Below, piece by piece: positions 42,824 through 54,441 of a DNA stretch of 64,000 nucleotides. Below the pieces are notes generated by a model, which did not search any database, was not told the DNA's origin, and was given only the letters and a program-made list of their open reading frames with translations. A program made the position numbers and the translations under genes. Numbering within the stretch: the stretch's first letter is position 1; each line of letters starts with the position of its first letter. The stretch spans positions 104,945,321 to 105,009,320 of the forward strand of contig JAOWCC010001634.1 of the NCBI GenBank assembly GCA_030867875.1, read 5' to 3'. Source of the stretch: Actinernus sp. WN-2022 (lineage: Eukaryota > Cnidaria > Anthozoa > Actiniaria > Actinernidae).

Positions 42824-44516
42824 CTTTAATACTTACACATGTTTGTAAGGTTTATTCGTGGTTTACCTGAAAGGTTTTCATGAATGAATGAAGTAAAGTG
42901 TTCAAAATTCGGAACAAACTAGCCGTATAGCGTAGCGGAAAAATGAAAAGTTTGGTTTATCGTGTGTAAGAAAATAATATATGACAAGAAACTCAATCCG
43001 ATAATTTTGAAGGAATCGTCCAGGACTCGAAAGGCGCCTAACTGTACTAGAGAAAGGGAAATAATTAATAATTTGTACCGAGCAAAAAAGTAACGGCAAG
43101 CGTACGGCTCCGCCAACACAGTGATGAGTGAAAGCCGATGAATGGGAAAGCAAACTTGTATTGGACTCTCAGATGTAGCCGAGCTCTTCCCGCTGTTGAT
43201 AGATTGAAAGAACATCTATTAAATAGTATATAGTTGTCAAAGATATAGAAGTTGAAATGGTTGCTTCTAGCGAGAACATGGCCTCTAAAAACACGAAGCC
43301 AAGTACGGCCACCACGTCAAGAAGTCAAGTAGGTTTTCAACTCAAATCTTCCACAAACATGCACATTTTTGTCTCCAGCCGAATACTTTCGGGTTCCTGG
43401 TAAAATTGTGATTGAACCTCAGTGCAACTAATTAAAATACAGGTCAGTTTCATCCTTAAAAAGGTATTTTTGATGTTGGAAAACAAACTGTTGTGAACGC
43501 CACCCGCGAGATGTCGAATCTCGGTCTAATTTTAGCTTGATTTCTATTGGCTATTCGGTTTGCCGCGAAATGGGTTCCTGGCATGTGTTCCACACAGTCC
43601 GAACTCCGAAGCTCATTGCACGGACAATCAAGCTAGCTCATTGCACATCATGTTCGACCAATTATTGTTTACTTTACTGCAACAACAGTTATGCGACTAT
43701 TTTTTTGTCGTAATGGCAAACGCATGCTCGTTTTTTTGCGCCTTAATTCGTAGGTTCGGAAAATTATTCACAAATTACTAGTAGTTCAAAAATCCTTGGA
43801 GAGTTTAGAAATGTTTTGATTTTGATGACGTCACTTGATGACGTCATCAGACTACAAGACTTTACCCTAGGAGTCACCTTGACAATAATTATTGCCCACT
43901 CTTTAATTTTCCGGGTTTTACGAGGCTTCAAACTTTCCCTAGCAACGGCCGATTTAAATATGTCAATGGGCCCTTAAACAAACGAAGTTAGATGTTTCAT
44001 GTCCTCCACCACAATCACGTGATACAATCACGTGTGCTGGGTGGCAAGAAATCTAATTTAATATGTTTAAAGCGCTTACATCTTGTTCAACCATTTTTGA
44101 GTGATTTATGGTCGTGATATTGCCTGAAAATGCGTTACAAATCCTTGAAATGACGTAATTTCAGTCAAATTATGCTAATAAGTTGAACATGAATTGAGTC
44201 ATAATATGTTTATTTTTTCAATTGTGTTTCAGGCGTCAGACATTTGATCCTTGCAATCTTATTGAAACATGTTTTAATAAGTGGCGTTGACTTAAAAAGA
44301 GAGCCGCAAAATGAACTAATATTAGCTTGTAACTTAAAAGACGTCTCGAGATTGGTAAAAACCTCTTTGTAAATACTATTTTCCACCTCCAATCGAGTGT
44401 CGATCTTTCTAAAACAGCATCATAAAAAGATAGCTTGCCATTCAGCATCCATGGCCCTTTTTCATGTGGATCACGAGCTCAATTCATTCATTAACGAAGG
44501 CTGGTTCACACTCACA
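42824..44516. other. No confident gene
   Basis: A short open segment at 43257-43325 (ATGGTTGCTTCTAGCGAGAA, then a GTAGGT donor-like site) could be a first exon but has no support. ATGACGTCA-type palindromes occur near 43828. The rest is unassigned intron sequence. Confidence 0.35.
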
Positions 44517-44517
44517 T

Positions 44518-44783
44518 TCCCAGTTAGCTCAGTGGTTAAGCGCCGGTCTGTTGTGTGGGAGGTCGCGGGTTCAAACCCCGGCCGGACCAACACCCAGGGT
44601 CTTAAAATAACTGAATAGAAGGTGCTGCCTTTGTGAAACAATTTCGTTCACGAGCTGAAAATGTTTAGACCTTCACGTTTTCTCGGATAAGGACGTTAAA
44701 TCGTAGGCCCATCAGTGGATGAAGAGCCACCACGTGGAAATGCCACTGATTAATCCGTTATTATTATTATTATTATTATATCA
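44518..44783 (+). mobile_element. tRNA-derived SINE
   Basis: The 5' part has Pol III boxes: A box TAGCTCAGTGGTTAAGC (44525-44541) and B box GGTTCAAACCC (about 44568-44578), spaced as in tRNA. The body ends GATGAAGAGCCACCACGTGG and a (TTA)n tail at 44756-44780. The tail-proximal motif is shared with 24090-24243. It is not a functional tRNA gene because the acceptor stem does not pair and the sequence continues. Confidence 0.88.
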
Positions 44784-44944
44784 ACACGTGACTGTTTCCT
44801 GCAAAAAAGCCTATTACGGCATTGCGTCTGCGTGTTGCTAGCGCTCATCTCTGCGTCCCTTAATAAGATTGTGTTGTTGTCGACGTCGTTGGACGAATCC
44901 CTACCTTAAGCCACGAGGCATAGATACTTCACGCTGGTACCAAC

Positions 44945-45223
44945 CTGTAAGGAAGAATCGTGTAATAATCCCATCCATTGGCTGATACTGAGGTGAGTCT
45001 TGACGCTACCGTTGCCTCGCAGAAGCATCAAAAGACTTGCCTGATTCTGTTCAACCGCAAGCCAGTTGGTGGTCCCATTATATTCCATGCCAAGACAAAT
45101 CTTGGTGAAAGCTGTTGACCAGTAAGTGGGGAGGAAGGTCTCGGTAGGAGAGAGGTCCCGTCCATTTTCTTCTTTAAAAGCCGTCATGTTTGTCCACAGC
45201 GCAGAATAATAAGAAAATGTACT
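44945..45223 (-). CDS. Fibrinogen-like secreted protein, middle exon
   Basis: Minus-strand exon of 93 codons, phase 0 at both ends. The acceptor is CTTCACGCAG before AGTACATTTT, and the donor is TTACAG/GTTGGT. It reads STFSYYSALWTNMTAFKEEN, TETFLPTYWSTAFTKICLGM, WLAVEQNQASLL and WMGLLHDSSLQ. This continues the fibrinogen-like fold after the GGGGWTLV exon (46936-47071). Together with the last exon at 22.6 kb it forms one open product with no stops. Two possible N-glycosylation sequons occur (NMT, NGT). A secreted recognition or matrix protein is likely. Confidence 0.85.
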
Positions 45224-45293
45224 CTGCGTGAAGATACGAATAGAACAGATATTTGAACAGTTCCTAAAGCAGTATGTTCACCAGGGCCCGGTT

Positions 45294-45466
45294 GTTCGAA
45301 GCAAGGTTAAGCGCTAACCCAGGGTTAAATCGCTATCCCAGGGTTAAACTGTACAGATTGTTATTAGAGACTTAGCGCTAACCCAGGGTTAAACTGTACA
45401 GATTGTTATTAGAGACTTAGCGCTAACTAAGGGTTAAAGTTAACCTTGCTTCGAACAACCCGGCCC
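45294..45466. mobile_element. MITE with GGGCCCGGTTGTTCGAAGC ends
   Basis: The left end GGGCCCGGTTGTTCGAAG is complementary to the right end TTCGAACAACCCGGCCC. The interior has two copies of a unit of about 45 bases beginning AACCCAGGGTTAAACTGTAC. It lies in the first visible intron of the fibrinogen-like gene. Confidence 0.85.
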
Positions 45467-45589
45467 AGAACATCATAGTTACTGTTAGACACCAATTTAA
45501 CATTATTTTGCGTTGCTTGAACTGCTCTGTGAAGTCTGGCTCGATTACTGACCAATAATTATTTTGCTGCTGAGTTTGCTAATTAACAA

Positions 45590-46450
45590 ATAAAGAAACC
45601 TTAGCCATGTTTTATACTATCACAAAACACGATGGGCATTTGAGAACATGAGAGAAATGTTAAAGTGCCTATCACCCTTTTGCAATTTTGATAGCTTATG
45701 AACCTCAGAAAAGTTTTGAGTACTTCTGTGAAGAAAGTTTTGGTTTAAAGTGAATACTTTATGTTCTACGCTTGTTTGAAATCGTGTAAATGTGACCTTT
45801 CCTGACCCATGACCGCGTAAGTAAAAGCCTGGGTCGAAACCTGGGTAGACGTCATCTCATTAGTGCATTATTCTCCATGGCGCCTTTTTATCACAACAAC
45901 ATCGATGCATAGAAAATATACACAGTTTTTGAGTTGTTAGTAAAGAAAAAAGTAATTTTAGTCAACATGTTAAGTATTTCTTCAAATGATTGCAACTGAT
46001 TCGAATTAATTATATGACGTCAAGATGACGTCTAGCCAGGTTTCGACCCAGGCTTTTACTTACGCGGTCATGGATCAGGAAAGGTCACATTTACACGATT
46101 TCAAACAAGCGTAGAACATAAAGTATTCACTTTAAACCAAAACTTTCTTCACAGAAGTACTCAAAACTTTTTGGAGGTTCATAAGCTATCAAAATTGCAA
46201 AAGGGTGATAGGCACTTTAAAGCACGTGCCGATGGCGCGTGCTTTCAACATTTCTCGAGTGTTCTCAAGTGACCAGATTGTTTTATGATAGTATAAAACA
46301 TGGATTTAAGGCTTCTTTATCTGTTTTATAATATAGCTTTAGGCGCGCGATGAAAGGAAACCGCCAGTTGAAAACAATAAAACACGCGGCAAACCATGTT
46401 ATATACTCTGATAAAATATGGCTTTTGAGCCAATCAGAGTGCGCGATATT
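45590..46450. mobile_element. Outer palindromic MITE, split by a TTAA element
   Basis: Same family as 10130-10440 in reverse: CATGTTTTATACTATCACAA at the left and CGCGCGATGAAAGGAAACC on the right. The palindrome is interrupted at its loop by 45664-46216. Confidence 0.8.
45664..46216. mobile_element. TTAA-flanked palindromic MITE, complete copy
   Basis: Ends AGTGCCTATCACCCTTTTGC and the complement ending GGCACT, flanked by TTAA at 45660-45663 and 46217-46220. Arms of nearly 200 bases pair (ACCTTTCCTGACCCATGACC with its complement). A deleted relative sits at 5743-5936. Confidence 0.9.
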
Positions 46451-46479
46451 CATAATAGTGACCAATATCTTGGATTTAA

Positions 46480-46727
46480 AGGGGCTATATATGTCATGGT
46501 GTTGGGTATGGAGTAAATGTTCGATTGATGGCTGTTAATTTGCTACAAACAGTTAGTTTCTCCCTCAATGCTTGATTGAAATAATACGCAATAGTTTGCT
46601 TGAAGACTGTCTGTAGACAGTTTATTAGTAATGTGTGCATATTTGCTTCGATTTGGTTTGCCAGTTCATATCAAATTCGCTTTACATAACTGTATCAGGG
46701 GCCTCTCCTCACCGTGACACAACCCCT
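46480..46727. mobile_element. MITE copy B (AGGGGCTATATATGTCATGG ends)
   Basis: Flanked by TTAA at 46476-46479 and 46728-46731. Ends AGGGGCT and ACCGTGACACAACCCCT. This is the intact version of the family split at 20607-21776. Confidence 0.82.
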
Positions 46728-46935
46728 TTAAATATAAAGAATTAGTAATGGTTATGTGCAAGAGATAAATGAAATGACACTATTTTCCAGCACAAGATGA
46801 GGAAGACTTTAAAGAAAAGTCATAACAGCAAAGGTGGTCAGTATTGGACCATACAGAGAATATGAAACTCAAAATGTCCGAAACTGTAAAGACTGACAAG
46901 GTGATACAATACTGATAAAAACTACTATATACCAC

Positions 46936-47071
46936 CTTGGTGCCATCCATCTTGATAACTAGCGTCCAGCCTCCCCCGCCACATTGGCGAAGAGTGGTCA
47001 TGTGACAGTACACGTGACTATAAGACTGTCGTGTGAAGGTGTCCAGATAGTATGCTCCATTCTCAGCATCA
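46936..47071 (-). CDS. Fibrinogen-like secreted protein, exon with GGGGWTLV motif
   Basis: Minus-strand exon: acceptor ATAATTCCAG at 47072-47081, donor ACCAAG/GTGGTA at 46935. It reads DAENGAYYLDTFTRQSYSHV, YCHMTTLRQC and GGGGWTLVIKMDGTK. The NGAYYLDT...VYCHM lead and the GGGWT core are the start of fibrinogen-related domains. The 136-base length gives an incoming split codon and phase 0 at the end, matching the exon at 45223. The 5' part of the gene (signal peptide and any N-terminal domain) must lie further right. I could not identify the next exon. Confidence 0.85.
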
Positions 47072-47519
47072 CTGGAATTATATCAATAACGGGTCGTTAA
47101 TACACGTATCTCGTTGAGTGTCAAGATTAATGTTTAAATATAATTTGCATCATTCTTAGACACTGTAGTAATCTACCTCAGATATAACGACCCCTTGAAA
47201 ATAACGCATGGAGCACTATTTGCGGATTTACTTTCAGTCTAAACCATGCATTCGAAAAGTATACTCTTCGATCATGAACAAGACTGACGAACTAGTGCCT
47301 AATAGTAATTTCCACCAATATAATACCAGCAATAGGACCAGACTGATACATCTATCTAGAGCTAAGACAATTGGGTAAACATAAACTAACTTACCATGCT
47401 CAGAACGATTTTAATAACTTAGATTGAGATTTTTATAATATCAAGTCACTCTTCCTGTTCAAACTTAAATTATTAATAGTTAAATTATCTTACGATTAAC
47501 TTGTAACTGTAATCCTATA

Positions 47520-48266
47520 TGTGAGGCTGCAGTATGTCGCATGCTCCCTGTGGTTTCTTGTAGACGGTGGCCTGGTACCAAGACCAGCCGCCATGATGCA
47601 AGGGGACAACTGCTAGGGAAATCGCTCACCATATTGTTCTTGCGAAACTCTTTATCACGGTAAGAATTTGCCATCCTTTTGCAATTGCTTTGTTCTTATA
47701 ATATTATTTCAACCATATATATAGCTCTAGTTACTTTTGTCTTTTCAAGTGTTTTCGGCACTATTTCGTAGGGCTTTGCATCTCAGTTCGGCCATGTGCT
47801 CAGTCGGCCATGTGCTTTCCAAGTTAGCTATTGTTTCACCATTTGTTCTAATTAATACCACTCCAGTAGCTCTGCTAGGTTCATATTTTGCCCTTTAGTA
47901 GCTCCAGACTTAATTTGCCTTTCATAGGTTTGTTTATATCGCTCTGGTTCACACATATTTTGTATCTTTCGTAGTCAGTTCATAACTCGTAAGGAATACA
48001 AGCTGTCAGGGTGAGCCACATAAACCTTTAATTTATTGATCTTTTGTTACATATTTAGTCACCTCAATACTCAGGAGTTGTATTTTGTTACTTTTGGATG
48101 TATTCTCCACACAGAAATAGTCTCTTTGACTGTCACAAGTTATGTATTGTCTCCAGTACAGGCTGTGTAATTATTATATTAGATTTTGTATTAATTTGTA
48201 TCTATCTTTAGGTCTTATTCTAATGTTTGTGAATAAATGGCAATATTACCAAACCTGTGTGTTACA
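47520..48266. repeat. LTR-like dispersed repeat, copy 1
   Basis: The 747-base segment starts TGTGAGGCTGCAGTATGTCG and ends CTGTGTGTTACA (TG...CA), with AATAAA about 35 bases before the end. It is flanked by TATA on both sides (last bases before 47520 and first after 48266). Copy 2 is at 61865-63099 in the same orientation. Solo LTR is the best fit. TTGGTGACGAG about 60 bases downstream resembles a primer-binding-site start but is not adjacent. Confidence 0.6.
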
Positions 48267-50780
48267 TATATACTATATGAATATTTTTCATTTATTTTTT
48301 AATATACAGGGCCACTCTGAAAAACACATTGGTGACGAGTGCACCCTGTGTAAATATAGTCATTATTATTACTCGGCCAGGCCAGTTTGGCCGCCCGAGT
48401 CAAGTTTCGCAAGGGATGCCCCATTAAACTACCTAACAAATATAGAGCGAGCAACATAAAAATCAAGAAAAAATATCGAGCAAGCATAGGTCTTCACAGG
48501 CAATTACCAAGACAGCCGAGAAACTGACTGACAACTAATTAGATAGCTCACGATCCGTCACATGAACTAACCTAAACCAGAACCTAGACCATAAAACGTA
48601 CACTAACCATTTCGGGAAAACGTTATCTGGTAAACGTTGAGTTCTCGCTGGCATTGGGCTAGGGTTCACAGGTTACACAAGAAGAGAGAAAACAATGCAA
48701 TCTCTTCTGGTGTTCGCACCCATAACGTTCTATATGTTTGATATAATAACCACTACATAGAGGCTTTCCAACGTAACAAAGTGAGTTGGAAAGCGTCTTC
48801 ATTACGGCACGTAGCTATTTGTTTATCACTTAAGTGATAGTTCATTAGTTCTTTTCTTGTACATATGTTTAATATTCATATTTGAGGTATATAAAGACCA
48901 ATCAGTTTAGAATTCTTTCTCTCGCTTGCTGGACAGCCACAAGTCAGCCAAACTTTAGTTTCAAATGTTTTAAATTATTATTCATCAAGATATAACCATT
49001 TTGGCTTTAGCCCTCGGAGCCTTGTACGATTGCATTCGGTCGAGGAGTACGTTTCCAGAAGTTTTTCCACGTAGCAAGACGTGGTTTTTTACGATGGTTT
49101 TTCGTACCGGGCAACGTACATTATTTTCTTTAGATATCGATTTTTCGGTATTATTTGATTTAAGCATGTGAAAAGCTATTTATTATCATGTGATTACGTC
49201 ATTTGATTGTGCAACAATCCGTTTAGGATGATGAGTGGTTATGGAATGTTTTCTCTATTCCTTCATGTCCTGTTAAATCATGTCCTGTTAAATATTATGA
49301 TTTTGTAATATTAGTACTATGTAATGATTTGTAATACCGTAGTTTATTAAAGAAACCGTTTGCTGCTGTCCACCAGGCATCCGGCACTGTCACACTCTAC
49401 TAGTTGTAGTGTTATTATGATTTTGTACGCGTTGGGCGTGTTGCGTAGTATAGGAATGAACTAAGCATTCACCAATATCGAGATGTGACAAATTTTCAGC
49501 TCAATAGCTTTATGCTTCATTAGCACCCATGGGAATTAGATTCCGGTCGTGAGCCGATCGTGAATTTAATTATGTCCTCCCCAAGGCCATAGCTCTCAGA
49601 AAGGCGACCTATCCACTTCTGGCCAGTATATATCCCCTCGAGCTGCATATATATCAACTAGATTTGTATAAAGTATATTCTTCTGTAATTTAAGAAGGCT
49701 GAGCTGGTATTTAAAATTCATAAAGGTATCAAAATGAAACACAATGTGAGATAAAATTATATATATATCTGAGTCGAAATACGACTTATCTAATGTCAGA
49801 TTTTTTTCACCGGCTTCTCCGGTTTTCCTCCCTCCGCAAAAACCAACGCACTAAATTCCAATTCGAACTGTGATTTAGCCGGGTCCTGGCTTTGATCAGT
49901 CCCTATGGTTGTTTTAAGTCTCATTACAAATTAAGAGTTTTTTTTTTGTGCAACTGAAAAAGGATACTGAAAAAAGAAAAACTACAGACAGTAGCAAAAC
50001 AAGTGAAAAGATAAAGAAAGAAGGCCCAACGAGGAAGGCTAATTAACCACTCATTAGGGACCGTTCATTTTCATCAATATGGATTTAGGGGAACACCAAA
50101 AAAGTGAGAGTTTGAGGGAGGGTCATGAAAATGCCGATATTGCAGGAGACCACACTAAAAAAATTGAGCAGGGGCGTAAGCTACCCTTAAGTTAATAAAC
50201 ACAGGCTTACAGTCGTTCTCTTTACTAGTCTCTCTCTTCTTTAATTGTTGCCTCCAATTGCAGGAAATACCCATTCAGGATGACCTAGTTTTTCAAAACA
50301 TTTTGCCTCCGGAACCCTTCTATAATAGTGCTCTTTCCGTCGTACAATGATCATGCACCGCACTTGGGTTTCAGTACAATACGAAACATGTAGATCTACC
50401 TAAACCTCCTGTTGCGGATGACAATATTGAAACATCAAAGTTATGTTAGAATGTTAGAATAGTCAGCAGGAGGATCCAGCCCGATTCTTCCTACTTTTCA
50501 GTGGCGTAGAGAGCATCAAGGCAGATGAGGTTAGTGCCTTGTCTAAAATGTTGAAAATTCTCTCAAAATGCAGGAAATGCTATTTTCGAGAACATATATT
50601 TTCAGATTTTTTGGGGAGTCGTGTCTCCTGACCCCCCTAGTGATGACGTTCGCATTTCTTGCCTCGTCTAAAGTTTCGGTTTGGCTACGGTCCTGCTTTT
50701 CAAATAAAAAGACAGAGGAATACCGGGGAGAAATTGTGGTGATATGATAACCGTATCATGTTTATATTTATATGTCTGTT
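48267..50780. other. No recognisable gene
   Basis: Small hairpin GGCTTTCCAAC/GTTGGAAAGC near 48763-48797, and direct repeat CATGTCCTGTTAAAT near 49265-49292. Short open frames have no family signature. Confidence 0.4.
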
Positions 50781-51039
50781 TTTTCCCCTAAAGCCTGCTT
50801 ACAGACTCTCCTCTCTCCCCTTCCGTTCTCAGTCTCCCCCTTCTCTCTCCCCCTGAAGAGCCTGTTCGCAGGCCATACTTTAATGAAGTTCGAAATATGG
50901 TATAGTTATTAAGACCTCCATTGACAGATATAGGCAGTTGATAACGTTGTGATACCATCTTCGGCTCATCAAATATTATGTATCTGATATTCTGGTGCAT
51001 GCGAAAGCATCTACATTGTCTGCTTTCCAGCCCGAGTAC

Positions 51040-52205
51040 AGGCAGCACGAGTCTAAATCTGCAGTCCGTTATTTTGTTTTGTTTTATGCAGCATTTTTTT
51101 TGCGCATGCGTTAAATTATGCATTAATTGTGTGCGCGTACCTCGTGGCGCTAATAGATTTCTCTCCAGTCCAGTCGCCATCTTGAGACGGACGGCTGTAC
51201 ACAGGCTAGTTTGAGGTACGTTTGGTAGGTTTTATGCCACATTTCATTTTACTCTCGGTCATAGTACATACCAGCGCAAACACCGTGATCGGTAGGCCAA
51301 CACTAAAATGATTTTGACCGTGTTTTTGGCTGGTTTACCGATCTCGTATCGAGTCCTATGTACGTATACTGAATAGCTGATTTATAGCGAAATATAGCGA
51401 TTTACTAGCACATATATATACTGTGGTTGAGCAGTTATGGGTTACTCTACTCTATCGAAGTCTGAAGACATCTGAACACCTGAATTGTGAGAGCAACACT
51501 GTCGCTCGCCAACACGAAGCCAGAAATATACACACTCAGCACAGAATAGTTTATGATGATCCAAGCAATATTCAACTCTCAAGGTAAACTTAAACAAGAA
51601 ACCTTTCACGGCCGAGGTTTTGGTTCGAGAAATTAAAGGCTTCCAACAATTGCCTTTCTAGTTCTGTAATATAATGAGCAGACTGAAGTTTTATTAATTA
51701 GAGTTCCAACAGGCATTTCAGTTAATAATCTTTAATCCAACAAATACCAATATGGACTCGTAATGGCTCATCATGTATAGCAGGAACAGCAGATAAAGTT
51801 ACATAGAGGCACACAAATTGACATAGCTCCATCACAGGATGGACAGGATACACTTATAATATGGTACAACTATAAACATACATTTGAGATACTCGGAACC
51901 TGCAGTATAACAGAACAGCAGACTAAATTGTAAACGTGTGTTACATGAATAAGTAGTGTTTAAATTAAAAGGTCAACTTCTTTAATTTACATACGAGGGA
52001 AACAAAAATATAAAATTACATATATACCAGGGGAGCAGAGAATGAAAAAAGTCACCGCGCCACCGTCCACTCCTAAAGACTGCTCAATTCAGATTATTAT
52101 TCTACCCTTTGGTTATTCAGTACTAAGAGGATTTCAAATGAAAGTGTATTTCATCTTCAATCTCATGTGGCCCGAGTGAAAGCCCAGATGGGCTCTTGTT
52201 ATTGT
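51040..52205 (+). repeat. 1.15 kb dispersed repeat, copy 2
   Basis: Second copy of 15810-16958 in the same orientation, with the same 3' stem and a following TTATTGTTATTATCATTA microsatellite. The tail supports LINE-type retroposition. The left edge is near GCACGAGTCTAAAT. Confidence 0.7.
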
Positions 52206-53170
52206 TATTATCATTATATTTAAAGGGCTATATTCGCTGTCTGGGCCGGACACAGTTATATTCAGCGATGATTACATGAACTGACGAACCCGTCGCGTAA
52301 ATGTGGGATGATTAAAAAAACACTATACTTAGATAACATGTTTCATTCACCTTCTGTCTTGTAGGATTTGTTTGCACGACTCCGCTCGTTTCTCCGGAGA
52401 ATCGCCAATTTCTGTTTCAATTAATAGCGGTACCATTAGTATCATTAGTACCATTAGTATCATATGTATGATATCATATGTGCTAAGATTATCTTAATTA
52501 TTCTCATGACACGTTACGATGAACATAAGGTTGTAAGTTACTCTTAAAGTTGATAATGGATGCAGGTGACGAGAGATATACCTTGTATTACAGAATAACT
52601 GCACTCGCACAAATCTGTTTGATCGAACTCAGTTTATCTATACAATGTTTTGTAAAACATGTTTTGAATTTCTAAACTGCCACCTTGAACGAATGATTTA
52701 GTTAATTAAGATTACCATGGTACTGAACTTGTTTAGCGTTATGGAGGATGTAGTGTGAACGGATATACCTTTAAACCTGCTTTATTAACCGCTGGCGGTT
52801 CATGTTTTGGTGTGACTTTAAGATTGAGTTAGCTGTGGTACAGATTTGATTCCAACGTACCTCGCTCTGGTGCTGCTGCTCCCACAGTGCATTGTCTCTT
52901 TGTACCACAGTTACAAGTACATGTAAGATAAAGTGATCGGTGGTTGGGTGTTCCTCCAGTAACAGGCTGAAAGACGGAAAAAGCGGCTGAAATAATTGAA
53001 ATTGAAATAAATTCGATGGAAAGATAAGTTTATTAATTAATAATTAGGATTGTCAGTAGGGGATTGAAAATCTGAAAGTGGAATCAGTTAACATCATGCA
53101 GATTGCGTTTACCATTGAAGAAACAACCTCTTTCCATAGCATGGAAAACCATGGAATGTTTCCATGATAT
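52206..53170. other. No recognisable gene
   Basis: Short tandem GTACCATTAGTATCATTA near 52430-52460 and ATGATATCAT palindromes just after. Otherwise unassigned. Confidence 0.4.
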
Positions 53171-53179
53171 AAATACAAT

Positions 53180-53326
53180 AACCTATTTGTGGCGTCGAAA
53201 TATGTCCTGATATTTCATCCGCCGACATTATCTGTTACGAGAAGATAACAGAAGGTCAGATAAATAATGTCCAAGGACAAATATCAGGGCATATTTCGAC
53301 TTCACAATGTAGGTTATTGTTGTTAT
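53180..53326. repeat. Palindromic repeat
   Basis: AATAACCTATTTGTGGCGTC and AAATATGTCCTGATATTT pair with AAATATCAGGGCATATTTCG and ATGTAGGTTATT. Confidence 0.8.
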
Positions 53327-53754
53327 CATCCTTCAAATATTTTCTTTGACGCCCACTTATACGCTTACAGGGGGTGTATTCGCTGATATTTCCCGCTCGC
53401 GGAGAGAAAATATCGGGTCACGTGACGCATTCAACCAATCACACGCGAGAGAAAATATTTGATGGATTATAATTCCACTAGCAGGAACCCGTGGAACTTC
53501 CAGGGTGAAAGTTTGTATGCATGGTTGGTGTAGATCAGTAATACTAAGCCATACTATGCATAGAGCCAAAAAAATAGAATTAATCATGAAGTAAATGGTA
53601 AAGTGCTCTCTAAATGGTGCAAAACATGTTGAGAAATACTTTTTTACAAAAGCGTTAAAAAAATTCACCACCCCTTTTCTTGGATAGCCCTCCTTCAATC
53701 TCTTTTGTTACACTTGAGGGTGCAACAACCCACGTAGAATACTGTCGCTACAAC

Positions 53755-53805
53755 TTCAAAGTCCTAGTACTTTGAAATTTCAAAGTAATAGGACTTTGAA
53801 ATGTC
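53755..53805. repeat. Hairpin
   Basis: CAAAGTCCTAGTACTTTG, AAATTT, CAAAGTAATAGGACTTTG. Confidence 0.85.
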
Positions 53806-54012
53806 TAATTGCTGTCCATAATAACTGGGCAACTAACATATCAACAGTAAAGTGAAGTGACATCGAAAGAATAAATCTGCCTACAACGGAATTCGAACCA
53901 ACTATTCCAGGATCCATAGATTGCTACTCCCTAACAACTACACTACTGAATCGCTTGTTAAACTCTTCGGCCCAAACAGAATAATAAACCATGAGCAATA
54001 CATATAGAGGTT

Positions 54013-54097
54013 ATTGACCAAGCGTGAGGTCAAGATGGATATTGGCCAAGTTAATTTTTTGCGTGTTATCTTGACCGAACAAGCTTGGTCAATAAAG
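54013..54097. repeat. Inverted repeat
   Basis: TTATTGACCAAGCGTGAGGT pairs with the right arm CGAACAAGCTTGGTCAATAA; GTCAAGAT/ATCTTGAC pair inside. Confidence 0.8.
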
Positions 54098-54441
54098 TTT
54101 TTATTATATGGCAAAAATGAATAAAATCCCACTTTGACACACGCGCCAGGATCCCATTGCGTGGTAAACTGAAGAACGAATATAAATCAATCTAAAATTA
54201 GACTGAGACTCGACGACTTTCACTTGAAGTTCAACCTCGTGGCGTTCAAAACAGTTTGTTTTCCGACATAAAAACGTAAAAAATGTTTATGTTTCTTAAC
54301 TATGGCGGACGGTCACGTTTTTTTCTCTCTCTAAGAGAACTTAAATATTTATCTCTAAAAGCTAACATATAGCTAGTATTTAGTATAACGCAACTAGAGA
54401 TCATCTAATAGAGTATTTTCTCAAACTATTTCAACAAAATC

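Larger units (their letters stand above)
22786..44944 (-). other. 22 kb intron of the fibrinogen-like gene
   Basis: Inferred intron between phase-0 exons 44945-45223 and 22555-22785 on the minus strand. The donor is CAG/GTTGGT at 44944 and the acceptor TTCGATAG at 22786. It contains at least four LINE fragments, a DIRS element, an HTH transposase relic, a Crypton relic, a foldback element and a SINE in both orientations. Confidence 0.65.

Noticed and set aside
43257..43328. Short ATG-started segment with donor-like GTAGGT, a possible first exon
   Set aside because: Only 23 codons, no family similarity and no partner exon found.
44520..44600. tRNA gene candidate
   Set aside because: A and B boxes are present, but the acceptor stem does not pair and the sequence continues into a SINE body with ATT tail.
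50788..51214. Overlapping open frames on both strands
   Set aside because: They cross the edge of the 1.15 kb dispersed repeat, and no protein family is recognisable.
53357..53698. 113-codon minus-strand open frame
   Set aside because: Low-complexity hydrophobic and basic mixture, no family signature and no splice context. Likely chance in AT-rich sequence.
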